Of a stretch of 64,000 nt of DNA, positions 12,155 through 24,500 are shown in pieces. A model generated the notes under the pieces. It did no database searches and had not been told where the DNA came from. It worked only from the letters and a program-made list of their open reading frames with translations. Origin of the DNA: Mesostigma viride (Eukaryota; Streptophyta; Mesostigmatophyceae; Mesostigmatales; Mesostigmataceae); the NCBI GenBank assembly GCA_009746045.1, contig RPFO01000175.1, positions 541,501 through 605,500 on the forward strand, given 5' to 3'. Both the position numbers and the translations under genes were made by a program. Positions within the stretch are counted from its first letter, which is position 1, and the number at the start of each line of letters is the position of its first letter.

Positions 12155-12503
12155 GGTAGTTAGGATTTTTCTAGATTAGATAGATTAGCGTTAGGATAGT
12201 CCGATTACGCGGCTCTCTCCACTCCACCACCCATCGAGGAATATGTGCTACATTATCTCCCAACGGAGGCATGTTATAATTTAATTTAATTTTTTAATGC
12301 AAACATTAAAATTTGACCCTGGCATTCGTGCCCATGACAGATAACACACTTTTTAAGTTTCTATCAAAAACCTGGGGTCAAATAATTACATTTAGTGCAT
12401 GAATGGGCCCTGCCACCTGCGAGACCTCGAAGCGCGAATTTGGCCACAATGTGGGTTTTAGTAGGACCATTAGGACCACTATATAAAACAAGCCCTAAAA
12501 CAC
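12155..12503. other. Non-coding spacer with an imperfect inverted repeat
   Basis: No gene is visible. Around 12290-12405 two arms, TTTGACCCTGG and CCTGGGGTCAA, face each other with AT-rich surroundings and could be a small foldback element. A TATATAAAACAAG stretch lies at about 12480. The rest may be LINE 3' UTR. Confidence 0.4.
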
Positions 12504-14574
12504 TCAAGAACGCGACCGCTTGCGCCTCCTATGACCCCTGGGGACTTGGGGAGACTTCCCCATCAGGTGGTCATTCCAGCAGGGGCGGCCCGTGACCAGG
12601 CCACACACGTTAATGCGCTTGTCGCCAGCGGGGCTGCAGGTGACACAATAGTAGCCACACTTCATCTTGCAGTACGTGCACTTCTTCTGCTTCTCATGCT
12701 GCCGCATCTCGTGCGCCACGCCTGCCAGCGGGGGGAGGATGGATCCCAGCACCCTCTCACTTGCCACCAGCGGGGATGACAGAATTTCCACCGCCAGCCC
12801 CTCGAGGAACGTGTCCTGGGTGTCCTTGTCGTCAGCGAAGAACACCTTGGCCAGGTGCGCGTTGGTAAGGCAGATGCTCATGCACTCACTGCTCTCCCGC
12901 ACTGCGGCATCCTTGGTGCCCCACGCATCGCTCAGGGCCACCTTGGCCCCCTGCCGCTTGTGGTTGTGGCAGTCGATGACACCGCTTTCCTTGCGGTAGA
13001 TGGCCGTGACCTCGGGCTGTGTGGTCACCTTGCGGTGCTCCTCCTCCACACCTTGGGCATTGGTGGACAGCCACGTCTTGACCTGGTCTGGGCCAGCCAA
13101 GGTGGGGGAGCACGTTGAAAACAGCAGCATGGGCTGCTTGGACTGGTGCGCGACCGCGAACAGATTGCACGTGCCCACCGACGTGCGCGCCTCGCTTGCA
13201 AACGCCACGTGGCTGCCGCGCGGGCCCAGCGCAGCGAACAGCGCCTTCTTGGGGAAGTTGGAGTGGCCAGTCTTGACGTTGAGGATGCCATACAGCCCGC
13301 CCTTCCACAGCTGCACCGCGGCCTTGCTGGAGCCGAACCACGAGTCGCCGAGGACGATACGCCCCGAGCTCCATGCCTCGGTCATGCGCATGGTGTTAGC
13401 GGAGGGCGGGGCCGTACTCCCGGGCATAGGGCTTCAGGGCCATGGCCGCAGCACCCTCCTGCACCTCCATGTGCAGCATGATCTTGGACTGCCCATCCGC
13501 CACCGTCTTCATCTCCCGGCCCAGCGGCTTTGACTTCCTGCCCACCTTCATGAAGCCGGGCATGGCCCGGCCAGTCCAGGTGATCATGCTCTCGTCGCAG
13601 ACGATGGTGTGGCCAGGCTGCAGCCCGCTCTTCCAGCACTGATTGATGGAGTCAATCCAGCGACGGCACTTCCAGAACGGGTCGGTTGCCTGGGTTCCTG
13701 GGTAGAAGGGCACAGCCCAGACAGCAGTCAGCTGTTGAAAAAGATTGCGTGGCATATATCGCCCGAAATTGTAGATGACGACGCCAGTAAGCGGCGACCC
13801 CGCCGGCCGCATGGTAGACCATCATCAGGCAGCGCACTGGGCGATGTACGCCCACAGCAGGCCCACCGTGACCTTCCAGTCCTTGTAGCCGCGTGCCAGA
13901 CCCCTCTCGGTCATCAGGTCCGCCATCTCCGGCAGCAGGTCGGTGGGAAAAAAGTGCTTGAACCAGTCCCAGTTGCTCGCGTCGGCGGGATCTGGACAGC
14001 AAAACCCCACCAATCTCGGCGGGTATGTAGGTCACGATGTGGCCAGCCATCAGGCGCCGGTCCTCGCGAATCGTGGTTTGCTCGACCCCCCAGGCTGGTA
14101 GGTCCATGGGCGCCGGCTCCTGGCCATGATTCGCCCAGCTTGTACAGCCGCGCCCATAGCTCCTCGTCTGGGTCGATCACATTTTCATCCGGAAATTCAT
14201 CATCGTCAGGTTCCGAGTCCGAGGTCCCCGGCAGCAGGGACCGCGCCCTGGTCTGGCTCTTCGGGATCAGACTCGGGATGGTTAGACTCATCGTCCGAAT
14301 CATTTTCAGGCCCAGACTCCACCCGCAAATCCTTTTTTTTATTGCTTCTGAGTGCTGCGGCACTGCTGCCATCGATGTCCCAAGTGCAGGTAACATCCGA
14401 CCGATCCACACTAACCACCACTCCCGAAATCCTAAACGTGCGCCAATTGACGCCAGCCTCAACAGCACGCTGGTAGGACCACCTATCTTCTCTTTTCTGG
14501 CCTGGCTCGTAAAAAAGATACGCTAACGCGCTTACACGAGCTCCGACCGTGAGGCCGCCATTACCGCGAGGCAT
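12504..14574 (-). pseudogene. piggyBac-like transposase (DDE_Tnp_1_7), decayed
   Basis: Minus-strand frames from 14574 down to 12504 cover a full piggyBac-type transposase. An acidic N-terminal region with a VVVSVDRSDVTCTWDIDG segment comes first. The catalytic core follows: DESMITWTGRAMPGFM near 13600 (first Asp), GDSWFGSSKAAVQL near 13340 (second) and VIDCHNHKRQGAKVALSDAW near 12970 (third). A C-terminal zinc ribbon (CTYCKMKCGYYCVTC...GRPCWNDH) follows at about 12560-12690, typical of piggyBac proteins in algae and fungi. Frame changes near 14215, 14120, 14020 and 13410 and a stop at about 13825 inactivate it. I could not identify its terminal repeats or TTAA target duplications with confidence. 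Confidence 0.85.
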
Positions 14575-14790
14575 CGTTCCCGCATCCACTTTTTGGCTCC
14601 AAAATCGCTCATATTTTTGGTCGAGGTACCTACTTTCCCGCCCAAATACCTGGTACCCGGGTACGGAATCCGGGTACCATGTGCCGGTACCACGGGTCGG
14701 GTACATCATGCCGGGTACGGTCCACATGGGGTACGGTCCATATAGTGAACCCCCCCCCCGGTACCTCGGTTATAGTGACCTCTAGTAGTA
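14575..14790. repeat. GGTACC/GGGTAC-rich tract
   Basis: Between about 14625 and 14765 the motif GGTAC or its extension GGGTAC recurs about a dozen times on both strands (for example CTGGTACCCGGGTACGG), interrupted by a run of C. It lies just upstream of the piggyBac start codon, where a promoter or subterminal repeat block would lie. No coding potential is evident. Confidence 0.55.
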
Positions 14791-15660
14791 GGACAAATTA
14801 GGACAAAGTCCTAAATTTAGGACCCGCGTGGGAGCGCTAACAATACTAAGCTATTGAGACCGCGCACATTCCACGATACTATTGTGAGTTGGCTCATGCC
14901 ACGAGGTGGGGTGGCGTATCAGGCAGGTCTTACCTAGTCACGGTGGGCGCGGCCGCCTCGTCCGTTGCGTCCGGCGCCGCCACGTATGTCCATGCCGTTG
15001 TTGTGGGTGATGCGGGTCAGCCATGGAAAAGCGCAGAGAAACCACAAGCGAGGAAGAGTGTCAGTGTACGTCGAGTGCTGGTGGGGTGCCGGAACTGAGC
15101 TGTTGGGTGATGACCATGGGGTAAAGCCTCATTGCCTTGCCGTGTCTGGCAATGACGGCGGATCTCAGGGGGGGGGTTCTAGGCGATGTCGAATCGCCGG
15201 GGATGGCGGTAGTGGTTCCTCCACTAAACCGCCAGTGCATGGTACAGTGGTTCCTCCACTAAACCGCCAGTGCACTGTAATTCCGTAACCAGGGGCTAAA
15301 GTGTGTTGTCCGCACCTGCGGTAGGGGGGTATTTGCATAATCAGGAAACCCAGCACCTGCCGGGTATACACTGACCATAGCTCGTACCGTCCCACGAGCA
15401 GCACTTTACCCGTAATCCGACCGCAATCCGGGCTAGCCGTCACGAGAACAATGTGGTGTGCAGGTGCTTACGTACCTACGTAAGACAGCCTGCGACCAAC
15501 ATGGTCCGCATGGCGGCTAGCCTAAGAGGTTGCGGGCAAGAGAGAGCTCGTTAGACGCACCTTTTCGCGACAAATCCAGCGGTATCCTCCCGGTCGCGAA
15601 TGGCCAACTCTATCTCCTTCTATCCTTTACGCCGCCATAGCCATGTAGCATAGATGATAC
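14791..15660. other. Non-coding spacer with a tandem hairpin duplication
   Basis: No gene recognised. A palindrome GTCCTAAATTTAGGAC lies at about 14807-14822. At about 15209-15276 a unit of roughly 38 bp (GTGGTTCCTCCACTAAACCG and on) is duplicated in tandem, each with a short self-complementary GTGG...CCAC arm. Confidence 0.5.
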
Positions 15661-15667
15661 AACTGTG

Positions 15668-15764
15668 TAGATTCTCTGCTGCCCATGTGCGGCGTGGGAC
15701 ACAACAACAAAAACAACAGCTAGCAAAACTGGGAACTCCTTCCGAGCATTGTGGATGACGACGG

Positions 15765-15797
<33 letters not shown>

Positions 15798-15868
15798 CCC
15801 ACGCCGCCCAAGGGCAGCAGAGATCTATAGTGGCCGATCGAGCCGGGCCGGATATATTTAGTATCGGA
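15668..15868. repeat. Inverted pair of a short (CAA)n-tailed repeat family
   Basis: The plus-strand copy (15668-15719) starts TAGATTCTCTGCTGCCC and ends GGCGTGGGACACAACAACAA. The minus-strand copy (15764-15868) ends in (TTG)n on the plus strand and reads, reversed, CCGATACTAAATATATCC then the same CTCTGCTGCCC...GGCGTGGGA core. Further copies lie at 36258-36346 and 37588-37641. A shared 3' core followed by a simple-repeat tail suggests a SINE or the 3' end of a LINE, but I see no RNA polymerase III boxes. Confidence 0.65.
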
Positions 15869-15869
15869 T

Positions 15870-16689
15870 GACGACGGTAGCAAGCCGGAGGAAGGAGCAC
15901 CGCCGTACGCTCACTACAGTACAGGCACAACAACGAGGCGGGACAACAACGACATACAAGTATGCGCACAACAACGAGGCGGGAAATTTTTTGAAATGGC
16001 GGCCACTACAATACGCTTCCGCGGACACCTTTTTCAGCGGGGAAAGTGCCCCCGGGCTTCCGGGGCAAATTCAGCAAGCGCTGCGGAACTTAGATACTAA
16101 AATTTCGTTTTTGGTTCGTACCGTACAGCCAATCATTTTGCGCCCGGATCAAATTGTGATCTGGGCACTGAACACAAAAATTTCAGCGGAACGTACGAAA
16201 CACCAACGCAACTACAGAAAATTTTCAGTGACGAAACTGTAGTACCGTGTACCAAGCAAAATGTAGTAGGACTTCGCTAAAATCACGTTCGGAATTTTTC
16301 CCCACAAGATTCCCCCGCAAGATTCCCCCAGCTAGGTTCAGGCTCCAGTCGATGCTCGCCAAATGGCGCAAAAAAAGAAACATATGTTAAAATCAACGGT
16401 GCGAATCCTCGTTACCGCTCGGGTAACATTCTCACTCATTTCGCGTCTCCTACGAACCATATTGTAGTGGCTATGGCGGATTTACGATTTTCACCCGCCT
16501 ACGCTTCGAGGCCTGAGATAAATTTTAGCACATCGAAACCTCCTGCGCGAGACCTTCCTAATGAGCCCTCATTGCGCCACCCATGAGCAGTTTTGACAGA
16601 CTTATCGTCGCCCTGCCAACTGAGCCGACGCCTCGACTCCTTCTGAGGCCCAGCACTGTAAACAGGCCTTATTTCCTCAACCGCTGGCG
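15870..16689. other. Non-coding spacer
   Basis: No gene, RNA or clear repeat is visible. It ends at the target duplication (CAATG, 16690-16694) of the LTR element that follows. Confidence 0.5.
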
Positions 16690-16694
16690 CAATG

Positions 16695-17392
16695 AGTTAA
16701 CGCCAAGCGCATTGGCGTGTACCTGATTCGGCATATCTCTGCGATTCCAGCGGCACCGGAACGAGTTCATTCCGACAAGTATCAAGAAAGTTATGGCGTT
16801 CCGACTTCCCGGTCGCGCGCGAGCGCGAGCCGGCTGTTCGTCTAAGTCGGACGTGAATATTTGCCGACGACATATGGGGTCGACAGTAATTCCTGGGCTG
16901 ACAGGAATTAGGTGCTGAATCTACGACGGTATTGGATTAATACGTCGTACGCAGGAAATAGGAACCTTAACCTGTGGTCTGTTGGTACCGCAGGCTTAGT
17001 CCTGGACTTCTAGGTGCAGATGCAATAGTCACTGTGGACTGTGCTCTGTGGTCACTGTGCCTGTATGGCAGACCTACTGTATAGGAACTGGGCGCTGTAC
17101 AGGTAGTGAATACTGTACCGGGAGTGTTATTACTGAGCAGGCCTTCTGGGCTGCTCAGGACTAGCAAGCACAGTGCACAAGTATATAAAGAATGGACCAG
17201 TGCCATTTGGGCAGATCTCTTGCGAGCCCGCCTCACGTGTGTTGCCTTGACTTGGCAAACTCGTGTACAAGCACTCACGTGCCCGAGTGCTGTAAGCCTA
17301 TACAATTTAACAAAGCTCCGTTTCCAACCATATTCACACATTGCTGCATTGCAACCATATCCTTACATATTGCGTTCATTAAAACGTTAACT
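16695..17392 (+). repeat. 5' LTR of outer AGTTA-LTR element
   Basis: 698 bp with perfect 8-bp inverted termini AGTTAACG/CGTTAACT. It contains a GGTCGCGCGCGAGCGCGAGC palindromic stretch near 16810 and a TATATAAAGAATGG box near 17182, a plausible TATA box. No consensus tRNA-Met primer site is evident immediately after it. Confidence 0.88.
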
Positions 17393-17485
17393 CAAATTAC
17401 AAGCAGTCTCGACGGAACGGCCAGGAGGGTCGTTGCTGTTTGCTGCGTGAAGCGTTGACGACGCGAGAAGCTCGTCCGGTGGTGA

Positions 17486-19241
17486 ATGGTGCAGGAAGAA
17501 CAACGGCAGCAGAATTTCCGGTTTCGTCAGTCTGCTGGGGGTTCAATTTCGCCTGAATTGCGCCGTGTCGTTCGAGATTTATCTTTATTGCTTGCAGATC
17601 GTCCACCTGTTAATCGCAACTTCGTGCAATTCGTCGACGACCAGGTCGAGGATTGGGAGCGAATTCTGCGGCACGTCCAAACCATCGTCATTCCGGAGCA
17701 CCGGAGCATCGACGACATCGAGCAAGAGCTGCACGGTTTGGTCGGCATCCAGACTGTGATTACGGCATTAGCTGAGCGGGTGCGTGCGGAGTTGGCGGCT
17801 AGGCGAGGAGAGGCTGCGGAGGCAGCTGGTGCAGTGCGACACGAGTTCGTGCCGGCAGCAGCAGGTGCGGGTGTACAACGTACGTTTGCAGACATAATCG
17901 GCGACGAGGGTGTTGCAGCAGGACCAGTTCGACGAGAGCGACGCGGAGTGGAGCGCTACAGGCGGCTGGCAGAGGTCGAGGCGGCAGCGGAAGCCATCAC
18001 CGGAGGACAGCGGGCGGCACGAGTCGGCAGGTTTCCGGAGCGAGCAAGGGTTCCTTTTCAGGAACTGCCCCAACCCCTTCGCGTTCGTGTGACGCATTGG
18101 GAAGAGCTCGCCCCTCTTGGTTACGATAGTGACCTTGAGGTGGGAGCAGAGGGCGTCGCTGGGCTAGGCGACGAGGCGCTTGGCGACCACGAGGTGCCAA
18201 GATACAATCCGCGGGGTGCCAACGACGGGTTGTCACCTGTTTACTATACAAACGGTGACGACTCTGTCATCGCGGGCCGACAGCGGGTCGACGACGGCGC
18301 AGCGGGTAGCAGGGTGCCAGAGCTGATCGTTGTGAGCGACAGCGACAGTGACAGCGACAAGGAGAACCAGGAAGCGCCTGCGGGTGACCGTGGTGGTCTT
18401 GACTGAGTGGTAACACTTGGCATTTTCCTTTCTTGTTCAGTAGCTTATATTGCTTTAATTGCTGCTTGGCCACTTGGCTGGCTGTAGCAGATCTGAACAG
18501 AGGCCATCATGAGTGAGGGAGCTATTGACCAACGAGCGCGCATTATGGGCTTTGCGCGGCGCGGCGCTGGGATGGATGGACACGATGGACGTGATGGACG
18601 CGATGGACGCGATGGACGCGGTGACGGCCAGGCGCTGGGAGACCAGGCTGCGCTGCCAGATGATCAGAGCCAAGGCTCTCAGGGCGGTCAGAACGCGTCC
18701 GCTGCAGATCAAGCGGCACCTAAGCGGCCGACTGTGGCTGATGGGTACGCGGTGCTAGGCCAGTTTCAGTCCATCAAGGACAATTGGCAGCCCCGGGACG
18801 CTGAGAGGATGTTAGAGGACACGAACTTGTACACGGACATCTACACCGGTGACAAGCTTCGCATCCTGGCGTCTAGTGCCTACATAAGGCAGTCGGCGAG
18901 GCGGCTGTTCAAGTTTGTTCGGGAGCGACACACGGCGGGAGACACCTGGGCTGCGTTAAGACGCGACTCAAGTCGTTCCTGAGTGACAAGAGGACCATAG
19001 ATGGGTCTCACCTGAAGCAAGAGTACCTGGACTACAAGCCCATCAAGGGGCAGCTAGTGGTCCACGCCTTTGAAGACTTCGTCAAGCTGAGGGAGGACGC
19101 CATGGCCAAAGGATTCTTCGTTGCAGATCGGATGGCCATGGGCGACTTTCTCAAGTCGCTGCAGCTGGATCCGGTCACCATGGATAATGTGACCATCCAC
19201 ATGCGACAGGTCCATGGCTGGGCAGCCATGACGGACCAGTT
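17486..19241 (+). other. Outer element gag region, upstream part
   Basis: An open frame of about 306 aa (17486-18406) encodes an acidic, helical protein ending in a Ser-Asp run (VVSDSDSDSDKENQ); I do not recognise it. From about 18509 a second segment has a (DGRDGRDGRDGR)-type Gly/Asp repeat and then capsid-like sequence (YKPIKGQLVVHAFEDFVKL, LKSLQLDP) similar to Copia Gag helical domains. It is cut at 19241 by the nested element and continues at 25912. Confidence 0.6.
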
Positions 19242-19724
19242 AGTTAGTCTCCATGCTTTGCTGTAGACTAAGTCTCAAAGGCATTGTGAATACAACGTAT
19301 GAATAAGCCTTGTAAACCTACGTTGGTATGTGAATATAAATACCACGTGGGCTATGCAGATAGGAATGCTAGTCAAGTCGCATACGTTTCCCTAGATAGG
19401 TACTTTGGGTACTGGGGTACGTGACAGATGTCAGTACCCAGTATACGTAGTGTCCTGTCATTGGACGGTACTAGAGTATCCTAGATAGGGACCGTACTGC
19501 AGCGTGCATTGATCTGTGATCACACGATGCAGTGACTAGACTGCGACCTGTCATCGTGCGGCCTCGGGCCAACGGTCTGCACCCAACGGTCACTGGCGGC
19601 GCAGCCAGTGAGAGGAACGTTGATAAAGGGTAAACCTATTTTCTAATGAACCAAGCAATTCATTGCTCTCAGCACACAGTGTTCTCAAGCAATATACCAC
19701 GTCGTTCATTCTCATATTCTAACT
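19242..19724 (+). repeat. 5' LTR of inner element
   Basis: 483 bp, AGTTAGTCTCC...ATTCTAACT. It contains several GGTACT/GTACCC motifs and a TATAAATACC box near 19335. Indistinguishable from the 3' copy on inspection. Confidence 0.9.
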
Positions 19725-19784
19725 TGAATTTTATAAACGCTCTTCAGCAACATCAAACTCAACAACGGTTCAAACCGGCACTGG

Positions 19785-19816
<32 letters not shown>

Positions 19817-20769
19817 AAAGAGAAAAAGAAACTATATCTTGGGGACGACGATGATGATCAGCGTCGTCCGCCAGACAACAGGGCACCGGCTGATGTCGGT
19901 GCGCCTGCATGCAATAACAACAAAACAAAAAGAAGACAAAGAAAAAGAAAACAAAAGAACAACCATGACAATACCAGCCAGGTGGAGGGTCCGGCTGCCG
20001 CGAGGCAGTCCGAACAACCCCCCTCCCCTGTGCGCCAGCCGGTGGCGGAGCCGGTTCCCCTACGGGGCACCGACCAACCCTCTTCCCCGGCGGCTGCGAC
20101 AGCAGCACCCACTGCTGGAGCAGCCATGGCGGCGGCAATGCGGCAGGAAAACAACCCCCCAGGAGGCACCGGCCCCGCGCCGGCCCCTGGGGCTTCCAGC
20201 GTAAGCAAGTCCGTTGCTTTCTTTCCTCATGCATGCTCTGATATAATGCTCAAGAGCGGTGGCTATCTTTTCAACATATCATAACCAAACAGAAAGCTAT
20301 CGCTGCAGCATGAGGAGCATAGAAACGCTCCGGCTGTTATGTGATAAAAGCACTCCTGGCCTATCCCCATCGCCGGCGGTGGGCGGCCTGGGCTGGACGG
20401 CATATGCAAACGAGACAAGTATCTCCGTCCACCCCAACGTGACTTATCTGAATGAATGTCATGTCTTTTGAACGCAGATCTCCCCATTTTATTTGGGATG
20501 AGTGTAAGGGTATTGTTGCTTTCTTGGCAGCACAGCCTCTACCCTCTAGGGAGACTGTTGATCCTCTCTATGTCAGGGCTGAGGGCCCTTAATCAAACCC
20601 ACTGCTGTCAACTCCCTAGACATGGAGCTTGCCCAGCCGCCGCACATAATCAATAACGCATGCAGTAGTGGCAGAAGCCATTACCAAACGCATGTACTTG
20701 CGGGTAAAGACATGTCTGGTGCTAACGCTCAAGCAGCACCGGGAGGTAATAACAAGAAACACTAACAGA

Positions 20770-21115
20770 AAACAAACAAAACTGTTACCAAACCATGGTT
20801 GGTGTTGAGGCAGCACAGATGCTGTCCTCTCATTACAAGCAAACAAACGAAACTGTTACCAAACCATGGTTGGTGTTGAGGCAGCACAGATGCTGTCCTC
20901 TCACTGCAAGCAAACAAACGAAACTGTTACCAAACCATGGTTGGTGTTGAGGCAGCACAGATGCTGTCCTCTCACTGCAAACAAACAAACGAAACTGTTA
21001 CCAAACCATGGTTGGTGTTGAGGCAGCACAGCTTCTGTCCTCTCATTACAAGCAAACAAACGAAAATGCTACCAAACCATGGTGGGTTTTGAGGCAGCAA
21101 AGATACTGTCCTCTC
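20770..21115 (+). repeat. Five tandem 71-bp repeats
   Basis: The unit carries AACTGTTACCAAACCATGG followed by TTGGTGTTGAGGCAGCACAG and recurs with a 71-bp period starting at about 20781, 20852, 20923, 20994 and 21066. The last copy is the most diverged. The period is not a multiple of three, so it is not a protein repeat. Confidence 0.85.
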
Positions 21116-21227
21116 AATCAATACAATGAACAAACAAGAAAAGCTGCGATTAATTAATTAACAATAACAATACCAACAACAGGCCCTCACAGGGCAATAA
21201 CAACAACAACAACCGGCCCCAACAGGG

Positions 21228-21228
21228 C

Positions 21229-21327
<99 letters not shown>
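21228..21327 (+). repeat. (CAA)n microsatellite, about 33 units
   Basis: About 100 bp of uninterrupted CAA immediately upstream of the zinc knuckle coding sequence; translated it would give a homopolymer of Gln, Asn or Thr depending on frame. Confidence 0.97.
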
Positions 21328-21500
21328 AGGCAACCTGGCAACCCTGGAAGGGTCAGGTGCCTGAGGTGCTTCCAGACGGGGCACAGCCGCAACCAGTGCA
21401 ACCACAACCCTACACTGGTCAACAATGTGGATCTCTGCCCAGGCTGCCACTACACGAGGCACAACCTGGCCAGCTCCAGGCAGCCGTTGCAACAGGCCTC

Positions 21501-24500
21501 GCTACCCAAATCAATGTGAGTTCTCTCACCTTGCTTACTCTGAGGATGATGATCTCATTACCATTGGGGATGGCAGCCAGGGCATAATTGATTTTGAGGC
21601 AGCAACCTTACTGTCCTCCCAACACCCTGTACTGGAACCTTACATAAAAGCACTAACCCCCACTGTTGACAACTCCATTGATATCAAGGAGCTTGCTCAC
21701 CAGCTGCTGCCTAGCCATGGGTCATGAAACAGTGGCTGAGGAACTAGCCAGACGGCTGGGGGGTAGTAGCATGGGAAAACCACTCAGGAATGCAGTAAAA
21801 CTGGCTAGACAACACTGTCAAGAATGTCAGTTTAACAGCCCCAAACCTAAAAAATGGCATACTGCAACTCCTTCCACCACTAGGGGCATGATAGTGGGGG
21901 ATGTGATGCACATCAACAAAGATGTCCAACCCTACCTGATCCTAAAAGACTCATGGTCCAGGTTCACAGTAATGGAACCCCTACCTGGCATGTCTGCAGG
22001 GCAGCTACGTGTTGCACTCATGATTGCTTTACCCAGATTCTACCCAGTTGACAGAATTTTGCTTGATCAACAATTTTCTTGTCTGACTGACCTGGAAGGG
22101 TGTGAAGCAATAGAGATTGCTGGGCTGGAAGATCATGAGGGTCAGGGGGTCATTGAAAGAACCATCAGATCTGTCAAAACCCTACTAGCCAAAAATCCTT
22201 CCAAGGATGCTACTTCAGGGGTCTATTGTGACAGGGCACTCTGGTGTCATGAAATGTGCACAACCCTAAACATGAGACCTGTCTTGCATGCCAAGTGGGG
22301 TGAAGTAATCCCAGCAGGCCTGCAGGCAGGTGTATATCCCCCAGAGGTGATAGCACTGTACAACACTGCACGTGCACAAACCTCAGCAAAACTGGCAGAA
22401 AAAGATAAAACCCATCCCCAGGCCAGTATTCCAAAAAGGTGATCAAGTTCTCTATTACAAGGAAAACAGCTTTGGTAAGGTTGGAACTTGGCTAGGTCCA
22501 GTTACCATCCGTGGATTTACCAAAAACAGCAAGACCGTGGAGGTCAAGCACAATATCAATGGGAAGCGTCACAGGGTGAGCTGTCATAGAATTAAGAAGT
22601 ATTATTCTCCCATGGCAGACGTGCCTGGGGAAGAGTCTTTAAGCATGGACTCACTACTTCTATCTGGCAACTCCAGCATGCCCAGCAGTAGCCCTGAGCC
22701 ACCAATTACTGCTGTTGACAGCACCACAGCACCCTCTGTGAACCCTTCCACCCTCAGTGAAGCCAGGCCCACTTCACAACCTGGGGATTGCTTAACCAGG
22801 CACGAGGTAGCTGGGTTGGAAGCATTAGCTCAGCCCCAAGGCACCAAATTGTCTGCCAACCCTCCCGCTCTGAGGTCAAGATTGGCAGTCGCCTTGCAAG
22901 CATTACACAGGTCACATAAGCAACAAGCTGCTGTGGCCGAAGGGTTGGCAAAAGTCTCAGCTGTGTGCACTAGTCAGGACCCCTGGACCCTGGCAATAGA
23001 CACTCAGGCACAGGTCAGTGTGATCAGTGCACAAGCCATCCCTGGTCTTGAGATTGCACCTTCATTTTGGGCACGGGTGCAGGATTTCTCAGGCCAAAGC
23101 TCACTGGATGTAGTGGGACAGGTGATGCTCCCTATACTTGGTATTCAGACACCCTTCCAGGTGGTGGAGGGGTACTCTGGTAACACCTTGTTGGGGGAAC
23201 CTTTTGTATCCTATCCTGGGGTGCTTATCTCAGCTAATGAGCTCAGTGTCACAGGGGTGGGTGCAGTTCCTCTGGACCACTTTAAAATCCCTCTCTCCAG
23301 TATTGTCCCTGGTATGGATGCTGTCATCAAGGCAGTCAACACTCAGTATGCACCAGGGGAGATCCCTGATCTGGACAAGTTAGTGCACAGCCAGTTCCTC
23401 CATCCCTCAGCCTTTGGGCTGGGTAAGTGGGACATAGCCATGCACTCACCCCACCAAATCTCCCACGTCATACAAGAATGCAAAACACAAAAAGGGTTTA
23501 CCAAGTGGCTGATGGCCATTGTCCACCAAGCCAGGCAGGAATGGGTCCTGCCCAACCCCAAAAACCCTCAATACAAACCTCCTGTCACCCCTTCATGGGA
23601 CGTGCCAGAGGGAGCCAAAAAGCTCAGATTAAAATTTGTTCTCAAACAAAAACCCCAAAAAGTGGGCTCCCCAATCTTCCATGCCAGACCATGTGTCACA
23701 GAATTAAAGGGGACATCCACACTGCCAAAAGGGGAAACCTACACACCCTGGGCTGCAACAAACCTCACTCAGGATCATGCTCTCCCTATTCCTCCACAAC
23801 CTCAATGCAGGCCAAGACTATGTCTGCAAAGCCACTGATATTAAAAGGGCCTTCCTCAGGGGGGACCCAGAAAAGGCTGAATCTGTGTGGAAAGGGAAGG
23901 TGTACGTGGTAGACACCCCAGCTGTGTGGAAACCTTACATTGATGAGCCCCACCTTATCATCAACATTGGGGTGGAAGGGCTTGTCAGTGCCCCCAAAAT
24001 TTTCAGAGACTCAGCAGAGGAAGTATTCAAAAAGCTCAAGGCCACGTATGATGACCTGGACCCATGCTTTTTTGTTGTACCCACCCCCTCTGGACTGCTG
24101 CTCTTTGTGTGGCATGGAGATGACCAACTCATTTGTGGGCCTAGAGCTGAGGTGGAAACATTTATTCAGCAGGTCCAGGAATCATATGAGATTGGCAAAC
24201 AGGTGGAATTGAGCACAACCCCCATCCAGTTCTGTGGCATCATGTTGCAGCTGCATAGGCAGCCAGATCAGTGGGTCTGCTCTCTCTCCCCTCCTGTAGA
24301 ATATATCCAAGATTGTCTAGATCTGCTGCAAGACAACTACCTCCCCTTACACATGTGTGCCACTGTTCAGGGCAAACTGGGGTGGTGGTCAGCCATCTGT
24401 GGGGCTCCCTTAGCTGTCATCAGCAGGGTCACCCATGATGTTCTAGTCAAGATAAAATGCAGTCACATCAGGAAGTTGGTCAATGACTGCCCCCCCCTCA

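Larger units (their letters stand above)
19725..21500 (+). other. Inner element leader and gag region
   Basis: After the LTR comes an (A)n/(AAAAG)n tract encoding a Lys-rich stretch, then a Pro/Ala-rich low-complexity segment. Next come five tandem 71-bp repeats and a (CAA)n tract. A zinc knuckle CLRCFQTGHSRNQC (about 21355-21400) and a second C-x2-C...H cluster close the region. The knuckles identify it as Gag nucleocapsid; the capsid part is hard to recognise. Confidence 0.6.

Noticed and set aside
15610-15969. 119-aa minus-strand frame containing a Thr/Asn run
   Set aside because: Produced by the (TTG)n tail of the short repeat; no conserved sequence on either side.
17313-18406. First open frame of the outer element considered as a host gene
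   Set aside because: It lies entirely between the 5' LTR and recognisable gag of the same element, so it is more simply an element-encoded leader or Gag part.
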